DNA of 64,000 nt from Chloranthus sessilifolius (taxonomy: Eukaryota > Streptophyta > Magnoliopsida > Chloranthales > Chloranthaceae): the NCBI GenBank assembly GCA_021018995.1, contig CM037596.1, positions 12,909,501 through 12,973,500 on the forward strand, read 5' to 3'. The notes below the pieces were generated by a model. It was given only the letters and a program-made list of their open reading frames with translations. It was not told the origin of the DNA and ran no database searches. Shown one piece after another: positions 35,225-45,284 of the stretch (position 1 is its first letter; the number at the start of each line of letters is the position of its first letter). The translations under genes were made by a program, and so were the position numbers.

Positions 35225-35530
35225 CGTTTTTGAATCAGATGGAGATTATTTTTCATCCCAATTTTTCTCATAATGAATCTACAAATCATGAGTCTACCAA
35301 CAGACGATCAATTTTTATTACACATAGCACGCATCTCAAAAAGTGACTCTAAAATAATGCTTCAACATGATGTGTGTCACATGATTTTAAGGTCATTTTT
35401 TTGGGATGTATTTTAGGTGTAATCCCACACTGACTGTCTAATGGTAAGCGTATGATCTATATATCCATTGTCCATAATATGGGACAAAAAATGATTTCCA
35501 TCATCCGACTCAACGGCGATAATCATGCCG
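35225..35530. mobile_element. Degenerate foldback MITE copy
   Basis: Shares the family order TCAGATGGAGATTATTTTTCA...AATTTTTCTCATAATG...GATGTGTGTCACATGATTTTA...GATTTCCATCATCCGA with 38587-39020. The terminal GGTACC parts are not seen. It lies directly upstream of the kinase reading frame. Confidence 0.5.
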
Positions 35531-35744
35531 GTTTGAGGAGATGGGTTAAGAAAGCATTCCTTTGGGGTGAGCATAAGGGTACCAAAATTATATTAAGACA
35601 AATAAAAGAAATATAAAAATATTGAAAAGACGGTGGATTACCTACAATACCCAACACAAAAATCCCCGAATTATCTGCAACACATTATTAACCATCAAAA
35701 GGCATAAAATTTGCATAAATAAGGAAGGATTATATTAAGGGTAT

Positions 35745-36080
35745 CTGTTCGCGAGTATGTGATCTCTGATGGTGCCTACGTTCGAAACCCATTGAGACTC
35801 GTTGACTTCTTGGAATAAGATGGGGAGATTATTTCTCACGCTAATCTTTCACACGATGGATCTTGCGCCTAGAGCTTACCATCACACTGTATGATCTATT
35901 TTTTATTTATCGTGGCACATATCCTAAAAGATGCCCCTAAAATCCTGTTTGAGCATGATATGTGCCATGTGATTTTAGGGCCATTTTTGGAAGTTATGTG
36001 GCGTGTGAAATCAAAAGCAGTTTGTTTGATGGTATGCTCATGGTCTTAAGATCTATTATGTGAAAGGTTTAGGTGAAAAA
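35745..36080. mobile_element. Foldback MITE copy, right end lost
   Basis: Begins GGGTATCTGTTCGCGAG and carries the family core (GATGGGGAGATTATTTCTCA, TGTGCCATGTGATTTTAGG, AAGATCTATTATGTGAAAGG). Its right part stops where the CGATAC-rich MITE at 36120 begins. Confidence 0.55.
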
Positions 36081-36119
36081 CAATCTCCTTCATCCACATC
36101 TAATTTCAGCCGTTAACGG

Positions 36120-36540
36120 CATGAATCAAAATCTTGAAAAATCGATACGTGTTGTCCAACCCCAAAACTGATATGTATCGGTACTGGCATTACAAAAAAT
36201 AAGACTATTAGTGGCAGTTTTTTGGAGCAAAAAACTACCGCTATTAATAAAAAACCTGTTAAGACTATTAGCGGCAAGGGTAGTAACGACAATTTTTTAT
36301 TAATAGCGGCAGTTTTTGGCTGCCGCTAATAGTCTTGTTTTTTGTAATGCGGACGATACTTTCCGGTATTTTACCAAAAAAAAAACACACACATACAAAT
36401 AAACAAAACGACAAATTGAAATTATCGGACGATACGAATGATACAGACGATAATTTGACTATTTTTTTAAGGGGCCCGGCAAAAATCCATTTTATCGTAT
36501 CGTTCATGTCCAAAACCGATATGTATCGGACGATATTTTG
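36120..36540. mobile_element. CGATAC-rich MITE, split by a CACTA MITE
   Basis: CATGAATCAAAAT at the left and ATTTTGACCCA at the right approximate the termini of the 13271-13500 MITE. The interior has CGATACG, GATATGTATCGG and CGTATCG motifs on both sides of the nested insertion. No clear 8-bp target duplication remains. Confidence 0.55.
36188..36349. mobile_element. CACTA-type MITE, complete, 162 bp
   Basis: Inverted termini CATTACAAAAAATAAGAC and (complement) GTCTTGTTTTTTGTAATG; interior TAATAGCGGCAG units. Flanks TGG and CGG fit a 3-bp target duplication with one change. CATTA in place of CACTA is a single transition at each end. It lies inside another MITE. Confidence 0.75.
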
Positions 36541-36854
36541 ACCCAACGGTTTCAGTGTATTTCGATCGCAGGGGCCTTCAAAATCAGGTTTGGGCTCGGG
36601 TCGGGCTTCAGGCTTCATTGGTTATTGATATTTTGTCTATAGTTTTTGGAAAAAAATTTCTGTTATAATTTTTTTTATTTAAACTAGAGAAAAATATTTC
36701 GAATTAAGAAAAAGAAAATATTAAGACCCCTCTTTATAAATATTTAAATTATTAAAATATCCTTACAATTATCCACTCAATAAATCTAATTATAATATTG
36801 AATGCTATTTGGTAATTTGATTTTAAATACTACAATATATTTTATATAAGAAGC

Positions 36855-37845
36855 CCAGGGATATGCACCCGGATGTAGAGATATTCCTATACCAATTGAT
36901 GTGGGCGCGACACGTAGCGTCCTTTTTGTTAAGTGATGGGTGGCATAGGAACCATTTTACAAACTAGAGTTATTAAGCTTTTAAAATATTTTAATACCCG
37001 TCCAACCGTCATTCTTGACTTAATTTTTTTTTTTTTTTTTTTTTTCTCTTTCTTCTCTCTATTTTCCCAAGCATGTGTCAAACATGCTTTTTTAAGTTTA
37101 TTTTAATAAAAAATATGGTCTCCTGTTAGCGAAGCTCTAGCACCTCGGCAATGAAGCGCTGGCACCCCGAAAACGATGCGCCGACACACCAATAGTGAGG
37201 CGCTACTACCTCGTTTTAGTAGCGCCGACGCTTCGTTTTAGGGGCGTTGGCGTCTCGTTTTAGTAAGCGCCGACATCTCGTTTTAGGAAGCGCCGGTGTC
37301 TCAATAAAAAAATAAAAATAAATTAATAATAATAAAATAAAAAATAAAAAAATATAAAATTATCAAAGCGTTGACGCCCTAAAACGAAACGCTGACGCTT
37401 CGATATAGAGGTGCTGGCGCTTTAGAAATATATATATATATATTATTATTATTTTTAATTTTTTTTTTTATTGAAGCGTCGGCGCCCCTAAAATGAAGCG
37501 CTGACGCTTCGATATGGAGGCGCTTGTGATAAAAAAAATTATCGGTTACCGGTTTTAGGCGCCGACGCTCTTTTTTTTTAGCTAAACGTCGTATCTCGGC
37601 GCCAGGTCTGCTTTTTATTAAAATATACTTAAAAAAGTATGCCTGACACTTTCTTAGAAAAATAAAAAAAAAAGAAAGAGACTTCAAAAAAGTCAAGAAT
37701 GATGACTGAAAGGGTATTAAAATATTTTAAAAGCGTAACTCTAATTAGTAAACTGGTTCCCATGCCATCCATCACTTCACAAAAAGGACGCTACGTATCG
37801 CACCCATATAAATTGACATAGAGATATCCCTACGCCCGAGCATAT
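36855..37845. mobile_element. Foldback element with about 170-bp terminal inverted repeats
   Basis: The left arm (about 36855-37025) and right arm (about 37680-37845) are reverse complements over landmarks such as ACGTAGCGTCCTTTTTGT, AAGTGATGG(G/A)TGGCAT and TTTTAAAATATTTTAATACCC. The interior has tandem GCGCCGACGCTTCGTTTTA-type units (37140-37300 and 37370-37600), poly-T tracts and no gene. Long inverted arms suggest a Mutator-like or foldback element; the target duplication was not resolved. Confidence 0.65.
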
Positions 37846-38586
37846 TTTTCCTTTTTCCTTTATATAGTCGTATTAATATATTTACTACATAATTAAAAGT
37901 GATGCACGGGCCGGATCAAACGTACGGGCATTAAGTTGTTAAGCCCTTACCCAACCCGACAGATAGTGCGGGCTTTTGGTTTCAAGGCTCTAGTCCTACC
38001 CAGCGCCCTCTCATCTTATTTTTAAGCCCTAGTCTTAAGATTTTAGGGCTGGAGCAATTGATTTGACGGACCAGCTCAGCCCTATTGACAGCCTTAGCAG
38101 CCCTTAAATCCAGCATCGAAAATGGAAAATGGACTATTGTTGATATCTAACATAAGGTTATATTAAAATGCTCGGATTGGATGGGGCTAATTGCTGATTG
38201 AATTACATGACAGATCCCATGATATATAACCCATTGGGAAGTGGATTATATAAAATGTCCATGTAGCCCAAAATGATTGGCCCTACCAGCAACTATCTTT
38301 TGAGGTAAGTGATCTTAGAGTCGCTCATCAAAAAATTTCAAAAAGCAACGAAAATGAAAATGAAAGTAAAAAACTCTAAAACAAAACCAAATAAAGTTTT
38401 CAAATTTTCTTTATAGACATCTCAATGATCAGGGCTGTTAAAGTGCCGAGCCATCATCAGCCCTAGCCGAGCCATAGGCTGGGCTGCCATGAAGCCAGCC
38501 CAAAGCTGCGTTGCCATGTAGCAAGTCCTACGCCTGCCCTAGCTAAGGACAGGCTGCATGCTAGAGTTTACATGTATAAATTTTTT
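37846..38586. other. Intergenic repeat debris
   Basis: Two patches rich in AGCCC/GGGCT (37905-38110 and 38425-38565) belong to a diffuse dispersed repeat also seen near 14.0, 24.3 and 24.7 kb. No gene. Confidence 0.4.
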
Positions 38587-39020
38587 GGGTACCTCTGTTT
38601 GCGCCATGCATTCTCTGAAAGCGCTCACATGCTAGACCCCTTGAAAATCATTGATTGATCGGATCAGATGATGGAGGTCATATTTCACCCCAATCTTTCA
38701 CATAATAGATCCGAAGGTCATAGCTCACCTATCATACAGTTTGTTTCTGAATCCATGTGTCACAGATCCCCAAAAAATGACCATAAATTTACGTTTGAGC
38801 GTAATGTGTCTCATATAATTCAAGGTCCATTTTTTGAGGATTTGTGACATATGGAATAAGAAATTGAGTCTGTTAAGTGGGTTCTGATCTCAAGATCTAT
38901 TGTGTGAAAGATTGGGGTGAAACACTTTCTCTATCATCTGATCCAAAGCAATCAATGATTTTCAAAGGGTCTGAGACGTAGGCGCTTTCAGAGGATGCGT
39001 GAGCGCAAGCACAGGTACCC
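38587..39020. mobile_element. Foldback MITE, complete, 434 bp
   Basis: Inverted termini GGGTACCTCTGTTTGCG and CGCAAGCACAGGTACCC; the arms continue for about 130 bp each. Flanks AAATTTTTT (38578-38586) and AAATCCTTT (39021-39029) match at 7 of 9, compatible with a decayed 9-bp Mutator-type duplication. No coding sequence. Best-preserved member of the local family. Confidence 0.7.
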
Positions 39021-39265
39021 AAATCCTTTTAGCATAAAATTTGTAAGTTTTTTATTATAAAAAAAATAAATTTTACAAAAATAAGTGCAAGATTGGCAAA
39101 CCTGAATATCCCGACCATCGTCCTTGAGGATAGTTAAAGTAGCCTCCATCTGTTGCTTATGAGGGGAAATTTATTAGTAGTCGTAAATGAAAGGAAGCGC
39201 CTACTTGCACACGTTTGTGGTGCATATTTTTGTGACCTGTTCGAGCAACTTAAAACACTATTTAA

Positions 39266-39460
39266 GCTGTCTGATTTGAAATTCATGATGTATAGATCTT
39301 TGGTAGCAAAGATTGGTATGAAACATATATAATCTCCATCATTCAATTCAACACAATCATTTATGAATCAGATGCTAGGCTTTGACCATTGGATCAAATG
39401 ATAGAGATTGTGTTTCGTGTCAATATTTAGCCGCGAAGATCTTTACATCATAGCCTTCAA
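39266..39460. mobile_element. Foldback MITE fragment
   Basis: Carries family segments such as AATCTCCATCATTCAATTCA and GATCAAATGATAGAGATTGT but neither GGTACC terminus. Confidence 0.45.
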
Positions 39461-39596
39461 ATCGTATAATGTAGATGGTGTTCCATGTAGTGCAGGTCCC
39501 AAAAATATCTAGTCTTTCTTTTTAAACTATGTGCATTGGAACAAATCTCTAGTAAAAGTACTTCTTCCTTAAATCTAATTTTGCCATATCCACTAA

Positions 39597-40012
39597 GGGT
39601 ACCTTTGTTTGCTCATACAAGATTACTAAGAGCGCCTATTTTGAACCCATTGACTGCTTGGAATGTGAAGTAAGACATCTTTTTTATCCAATCTTCCACC
39701 CAAAGGATTTTGAGAACACTAGCTTATCGTCAAAAGTTATTTTTTTATTCCATGAGACAAATATTCCAAAATATGGTCCTAAAATCACATTTGAGTGTGA
39801 TGTGTGTGATGTGATTTTAGGGCCACTTTAATGGGATTTGTGGCACATTTAAAACTGACTGTTTGATGCTACCCTCATGGTCTCCAGTTCCATTATGTGA
39901 ATGATTGGGGTGAAATATGATCTCCATTGTCGGATTCCAAGTAGTCAAATGGTTTCAATGGGTTCCAAACGTAGGCACCTTCAGTAATCCTACAGGCGCA
40001 AACAGAGGTACC
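39597..40012. mobile_element. Foldback MITE, second full-length copy
   Basis: GGGTACCTTTGTTTGC at the left and GCGCAAACAGAGGTACC at the right, with long inverted arms and the core GTGTGATGTGATTTTAGGGCC. The flanks do not give a convincing target duplication. Confidence 0.65.
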
Positions 40013-41704
40013 ATCGTTTGAATACAAATTTCAGAAAGTTAAAGCTGTTGATCGGTTTTACTGTTGAATTCATCTGTTCAAAGTTGAGGCAATTTTGTGC
40101 ACAGGGCCCATAGATTTAGATTTTCAGAGAGTCGTACATGACCCAAAATTATTTTGGGTCATTGCTTATCCCATTGGGAACAATCTAAGGCAGCGTATGG
40201 GTTGGCTCTTATAAGAGCAAGTACAGCTTTTTGCCTGTGCTCTGTTTTATCTGCTCCAGCTTCCCATCATAGCAAATGAGGCGATGAACTATGTTACCAA
40301 ACGAAAACGTAGCTGCCCGCTGGAGCCAAGTAAAGAAAGAGCCACTCTTTGGCCAAAAGAGTTAATCCAAATGCAGTCTAAGTGAGTTTCGTAACCTAAG
40401 TTAATTGGTAGCGGTAAAATTTTCTAATTTTTTAAAATAATGTACTGCCATGTGAGATCTATTCTCAACCTAGATTGGAATAGATTCATCATTGGATACC
40501 TATGACACTAATTGTGATCACAGTGTGCCACTTGATGTGCAGTACCTGATGTAAAGATCTGGTTTGTCTAACTTGCATGGAGAAAGCAGCTTCAATGTCT
40601 AATTCAAAGATATTAAAAACGTTTAAAGTAAACAGTGACCATGTAACTCTTAAAAACCTATTTTAACCATTCATCTTTTTGACCACTTTGAATAACATAT
40701 TTTTTCGATGTAATATTCAATGCAGCAAATCTTATCACATGTACCCCACCAGTGACCCGTTGCAATCGTTTATGAACAGGTTGATTGTCCGATACCAGCT
40801 GATATAGTATAAGCTTGCATACCTGAGCTCTATATCAATTGTTGGACTTTATCGTATATTATAAAAAAAAATAAGTTTGTAAAAGGTAGAGCGCGAGAGA
40901 GATGCAGAGGGTACCTTCAGGTGGAAAGGCTGGAGCTGCGAGAGGTGCTACTAGACTTGAGGCTATAGAACAAAATATTGAAAACAGTAGCTAATTAATA
41001 TCTTTACTATTATAAAAGTGCATAAGGGAGAAAATATAATGGAAATTTTATTATATGTTTACAATTATAAAAGGAGAAGGTCGAGTGCACATTGCCCCAT
41101 CTTTCAAAAAGACAATTATTTCTCAAAAATTTCTATTACATTGGTAAATCTAATTCTTTGACTTAAATACCATATTAGTATCTTTATCACAATGGAGAGG
41201 GATATTAATGGAAAGTGTGGAAATGATCGAATGATGTTGTCTATCGATGGTTCTCTGGTGAATCTGATGTATACCCGGGATGTTCGGGAGTTGCACGTGC
41301 CCAGGGACTTGGTCAGGTGCTCTAAGAGGCCCATATACCATGTCATCGGAAAATAGATTTTGATTCGAAACTTTTTTCCGTACAATCTTCGTTGCAGCAC
41401 CATATGTTCAGTGTGAGTTTTTCTCTTTTTTTTTTTTTTTTTTAAAGAAGTTTTTGGCTTGCGCAAAGGTCTCATTTCTTGTGACAGTCATCACAAAAAA
41501 GGTGAGAACCCCATTTAAGAGTAAAACCTTTTAAAAAATAATAATAATTTGGGTGTCCAGTCCTCTTAAAGCAAGTGACTAAATAAATTGGGTGTAAGTA
41601 CCACAGCGAAATCAGGACCAAACAACAGAGGAAAGTAGTATAGGATATTGCAATCCTTAGCTTTTAGTTGGTCATCAAATTTACGGTCTTGAATTACAAT
41701 CTTT
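40013..41704. other. Intergenic; nothing assigned
   Basis: A 22-bp near-palindrome (GACCCAAAATTATTTTGGGTC region, about 40141-40161) and a T-rich tract at 41424-41443. The minus-strand frame at 41116-41475 runs through the T tract and has no domain, so it is not called. Confidence 0.35.
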
Positions 41705-41798
41705 CTTTCCTGGTACAAGATGTTTTTAATGATATATGATCATTAGATCTTCTTTCATGGTACAAGATGTTTTTAATGATATATGATCATTAGATCTT
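41705..41798 (+). repeat. 47-bp tandem duplication
   Basis: CTTTC(C/A)TGGTACAAGATG... ends ...TTAGATCTT and repeats twice with one visible mismatch (41705-41751 and 41752-41798), so it is recent. The unit contains TATATGATCATTAGATC. Confidence 0.8.
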
Positions 41799-42003
41799 CC
41801 GCTCCCTCCGATTTCGATAGCAGGATTGGATTGAAAGCACTTGATTTTATAGCACATTTGGAAAGCAGAGAAGGGTAAATGGTTTCTTTGATATCTCCTC
41901 ATAGCTAAACGCGTTTTTATTAGCACATATGTAGAAAGGCATTTTATACATAAGAACGTACAAAACACGTTTTAAACCAAAAGAAAAGTTTAATTAAATT
42001 TAT

Positions 42004-42010
<7 letters not shown>

Positions 42011-42056
<46 letters not shown>
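42011..42056. repeat. (TA)n microsatellite
   Basis: About 23 uninterrupted TA units between AT-rich flanks. Likely polymorphic. Confidence 0.95.
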
Positions 42057-42060
<4 letters not shown>

Positions 42061-42239
42061 CAGTTTTTCGAGTACTTTTGATTTTTAAATTTTCTTTCCG
42101 CACTCTATGCCAGAGCAAGGTTTACCTGTTTTAGCAGGTTCCCTTTCTCTATGTTAAATCATTGCTAATTGCTTTAGTAGGTCCCCGCTCTCCTTGTTAT
42201 GAAATTTCGGTGTACTTTTTTTTTTGAAATTCAAATTAC

Positions 42240-42357
42240 TGAAGAAGCAAAATATCGACCGATAATTTGCTATCTTGAATTCAATACCGAAAATTAGGAG
42301 TTTTCATTTCGGAGGCCACTGAAACCGATGTGTTTCGGCTGAAATTTTAAACCATGG
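42240..42357. mobile_element. CGATAC-family MITE fragment
   Basis: Contains AAATATCGACCGATAAT and ends GAAATTTTAAACCATGG, echoing the family terminus. Partial; no target duplication. Confidence 0.4.
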
Positions 42358-42956
42358 CAGAATTTACCTACTCCAGCACTTCTCTCATGCTCTCTGCTCA
42401 CCAGAGCTGATTTTATTTGCTTTGCAAGGGAGTTAGGAGAAAGTAGTTAGGTAGCCGCTAAAGCTAGTAAATCCTGCTTTTGCAGGGAATTACTAAGGAG
42501 AAAGGTGGCTTGCTAAAGCATGTATATCTGGCTCTAGCAAGGAGTTGGCAAAAGGCAATGCCAAATGCAGGTCTACTAACAAGACCACACAACTCTTTAA
42601 AAAGAAATATGATAGTGAATTCTTAAAAAAAAAAAAAAACACGATAATGAATTTAATGATATTCTGTCTATGGTTGGAGAAATCTAAGGACTCCACTATG
42701 TTCAATCTTCCACGAGCATAGTTAGTTACCAAGCTGGAATTCGGAAAAGCCCACAACACCGAAAAACAAAAAAAAGAAGAGAATAAACGGAAAAATTTAA
42801 GAAAAAATTGGAAAAAATTGGCAAAAGGTATTTTTGACAAAAATATAGATAAAATTTGCAGAAATAATATGTTTAAAATTCAAAAGCCACATTTTGTTTT
42901 TCAGAAGATGACGTTCTTTTTTCATTTTCTTTTTGTGTTGAAAAAAAAAAAAAGTC

Positions 42957-43562
42957 TCAAATGAGGAATTTTAACTTCAAGTTCAAGGACACTTGGTCCA
43001 CTTTATCCGTAACTTTATTTGACATAGTACTATGGCTCAATAAGAAAAATAGTATACCCTTGGGAGCTCTAGCATCTCTATAGGAGCTGCCTACGATATT
43101 GCCGGGTGGATCATAGTTACATATGATGAAGATGGAGCCACTGTTGCACCGCACGCGAGCACAACCAAGACGAACCGAGTTGCGCCATACCACCTGGGTG
43201 TAGTGTCCGCAGACTCTGCCGCTTGCACAGGTCAGGCTTGTGTGATTATAGTCCACCTCCTCGCTGACCCATGTGTTCACCGCATCAGCGGCGGTGAGAT
43301 CACGTCCCGAGCCCCAAAAGAGGTTCTCGCCGTAGGGTCCACCCGAGTGAAGAAGCTGACAATCTCCAATCCTTTGGTTGGCGTAGTTTTGTGCGTAGGC
43401 TGCTACGGTGTTGTCCCATACCATAGGGCCTACACCCACTTCAGCCCGAGCGGTATTGTGCAGGGAAAGGAAGTCATGGGGTGAGTTTTGGGCTTGGCAA
43501 GCAAGGGTCAGGGCTAGAACCATTACACACGTTAAAGCTAAGGCAGTGCTCGAGGATCCCAT
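42957..43562 (-). CDS. Pathogenesis-related protein 1 (CAP superfamily) with C-terminal extension
   Basis: A 201-residue secreted protein. The signal peptide is residues 1-24 (hydrophobic [11 protein letters not shown], cleavage before QNSPHDF, the usual mature PR-1 start). The CAP domain follows with [41 protein letters not shown] and CNYDPPGN, the paired His/Glu pocket residues, and six cysteines for three disulphides. PR-1 proteins are apoplastic, sterol-binding and defence-induced. The CAPE-like tail reads [10 protein letters not shown], lacking the final Pro-Tyr. Instead of stopping there, the frame runs about 35 residues further ([19 protein letters not shown]...), which is longer than basic or acidic PR-1s and hydrophobic in part. 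A lost stop codon or a splice not visible here are the two explanations. No clear TATA box was found. Confidence 0.88.
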   Translation of the reverse strand: MGSSSTALALTCVMVLALTLACQAQNSPHDFLSLHNTARAEVGVGPMVWDNTVAAYAQNYANQRIGDCQLLHSGGPYGENLFWGSGRDLTAADAVNTWVSEEVDYNHTSLTCASGRVCGHYTQVVWRNSVRLGCARVRCNSGSIFIICNYDPPGNIVGSSYRDARAPKGILFFLLSHSTMSNKVTDKVDQVSLNLKLKFLI

Positions 43563-44634
43563 CTCCCTTCCTGGCTAGCTAATACTTTGATTGCGTCTTT
43601 CATACAAAGGGGAGCAAGGATTAGAACAAAAACCCTCTATGCTGAAAAGGCTAAGACTTGCATATTACAAAGGTAGACGACGTCTTATTTTTTGGTAGGT
43701 CAACTGAGGTTGATGGGTCCTCACTCCTCACCCATATATCATTATTAAAAAATTAGATAATAAGAAAAAAACTAAATGGTCTCTAAGGAGCAATAAATAA
43801 GCCGCGTATTGCGGAATATGGGCTGACGACTTGCAAAGTTGACCTTGAAGTAGACATGCTTTGAAGCAGATGGAGCAGATGGAGAGAAGGGGCGGGTCCT
43901 CAGGCTTGGTCTAATTCTGAAATAGGGCTGTTGATATTGATAAAAAATTTAGCTATGAGGGCCGGCCCCAAGGATGTGTGTCACATGAAATCAGGATATG
44001 ACCGTCTGATAAGTGTGCTATGATCTCAAGATCTTGTGTCTGGAAGATTGTGACAAAAAACGATCTCCATCGTCCAATTCAAGGTAGACAATGATTTTTT
44101 TATGACATAAATAGGTGTGTTCTTCTGAGGATAAACAGGTGCAAATAATTCCACCCTTTCTAGAATTCATAACATTATTTTGATTTTAAAAAATTATAAA
44201 TGGATTCAAGTTTTTATTTCTCTAGATATCTCAGTAAACCACTCTAGTGGCTGAATAAGTGGTTTGTGAGACAGATTTTAGGTTCAAACTTTCTTTTGTA
44301 AAAGGTTCTCCTTTTAATTAATTTTACTAGAGCCTATATGCCCTACCTAAGTGTGTTTAAACACACAATTGCATAGCCTCTTGGGAGAGAAATCTCTCCA
44401 CACATAAGTCTGCAAATATTATAGGAAATAATTCTCTTGTAAAATTAGTTTGAAAATAAGTGTGAATTAGACAGTGGAGATCGTTTTTCGTCCTACTTTT
44501 CCACACGAGATCTTCAGATCACACTACACCTATCAGACGATCAGACTTTTTTTATTGATAATGTGTGTCCTATGGATCAGGGGCATTTGTCCACCGCCCC
44601 AACTAGACACCCCCTAGGGCTTGCTCTGAAGGCG
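43563..44634. other. PR-1 upstream region with foldback MITE arms
   Basis: The first few hundred bases are the presumed PR-1 promoter, without a definite regulatory site. At about 43960-44120 and 44465-44580 lie two inverted arms related to the foldback MITE family (GATCTCAAGATCTTGTGT, AACGATCTCCATCGTCC versus its complement). Confidence 0.45.
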
Positions 44635-45284
44635 TGACGACCCTAAAATTTTGAAACTTTTGACTGCTTTGGAATACATGTTGGGCATGGAAATCGAGGC
44701 AACCTTAAAAATTTGATAATAATAATAATATCAATATTATTATTTTGTAAGTGTGTGAAACCATGTGGCAAGTGTGACACAAATCTGAGGCTTCATTAGA
44801 CCTCCTATGGAATGATACACACCTAGGTGTGGTGTGTATGCTCAACACCAGAACGGAAACTTGGAGAGGGAAATATCTAGGATATTTCTCTGTTTTAACT
44901 TATAAGGGAAGGAAGAGATTAGAACTTCACTTCTCTTCGTCTCTTTCTTCTGATCTGGTCTGATTTCTGCCTGCAAAATCACGAGGTATACGTGATTCGA
45001 GTTCTAGAGAACTCCCTTTGTGAAACCTGTGTAAGAGAAAACCCTATATTCATGATAGTCTGACTTAGAGTTTGAAGGAGTCGACGTTTGTGCGTGAACA
45101 CCTCTGTGTATTAGCGTGGAGTTGTACCTTTGGTACTTCGGAGAGTTCAAAGCGGCAAACCCTTCGATTCAGATCCGAAAACTCACTTGAAACGAGAATG
45201 CCGTGAACCAAGGAAACAACCATCAAAAGCGGTGAGTTATTATGGGTTTCGTAAGAGTTTAAATGTCATAAATATGTATTTCTG
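44635..45284 (+). repeat. Gypsy LTR 5' fragment
   Basis: Begins TGACGACCCTAAAATTTTGA. About 175 bp in, it has CACACCTAGGTGTGGTGTG...CTCAACACCAGAAC, which recurs 162 bp into the next LTR as ACACCTATCTAGGTGTATG...CTTAACACCAAGAC. It is therefore probably the start of a related LTR that the next element has interrupted. It could alternatively be part of the same long LTR. Confidence 0.5.

Noticed and set aside
37379..37696. Minus-strand 105-residue frame
   Set aside because: It is made of the tandem interior and the right arm of the foldback element, and so is not a gene.
41116..41475. Minus-strand 119-residue frame with a poly-Lys run
   Set aside because: The Lys run is the translation of a T tract; no domain, signal peptide or conserved motif is seen.
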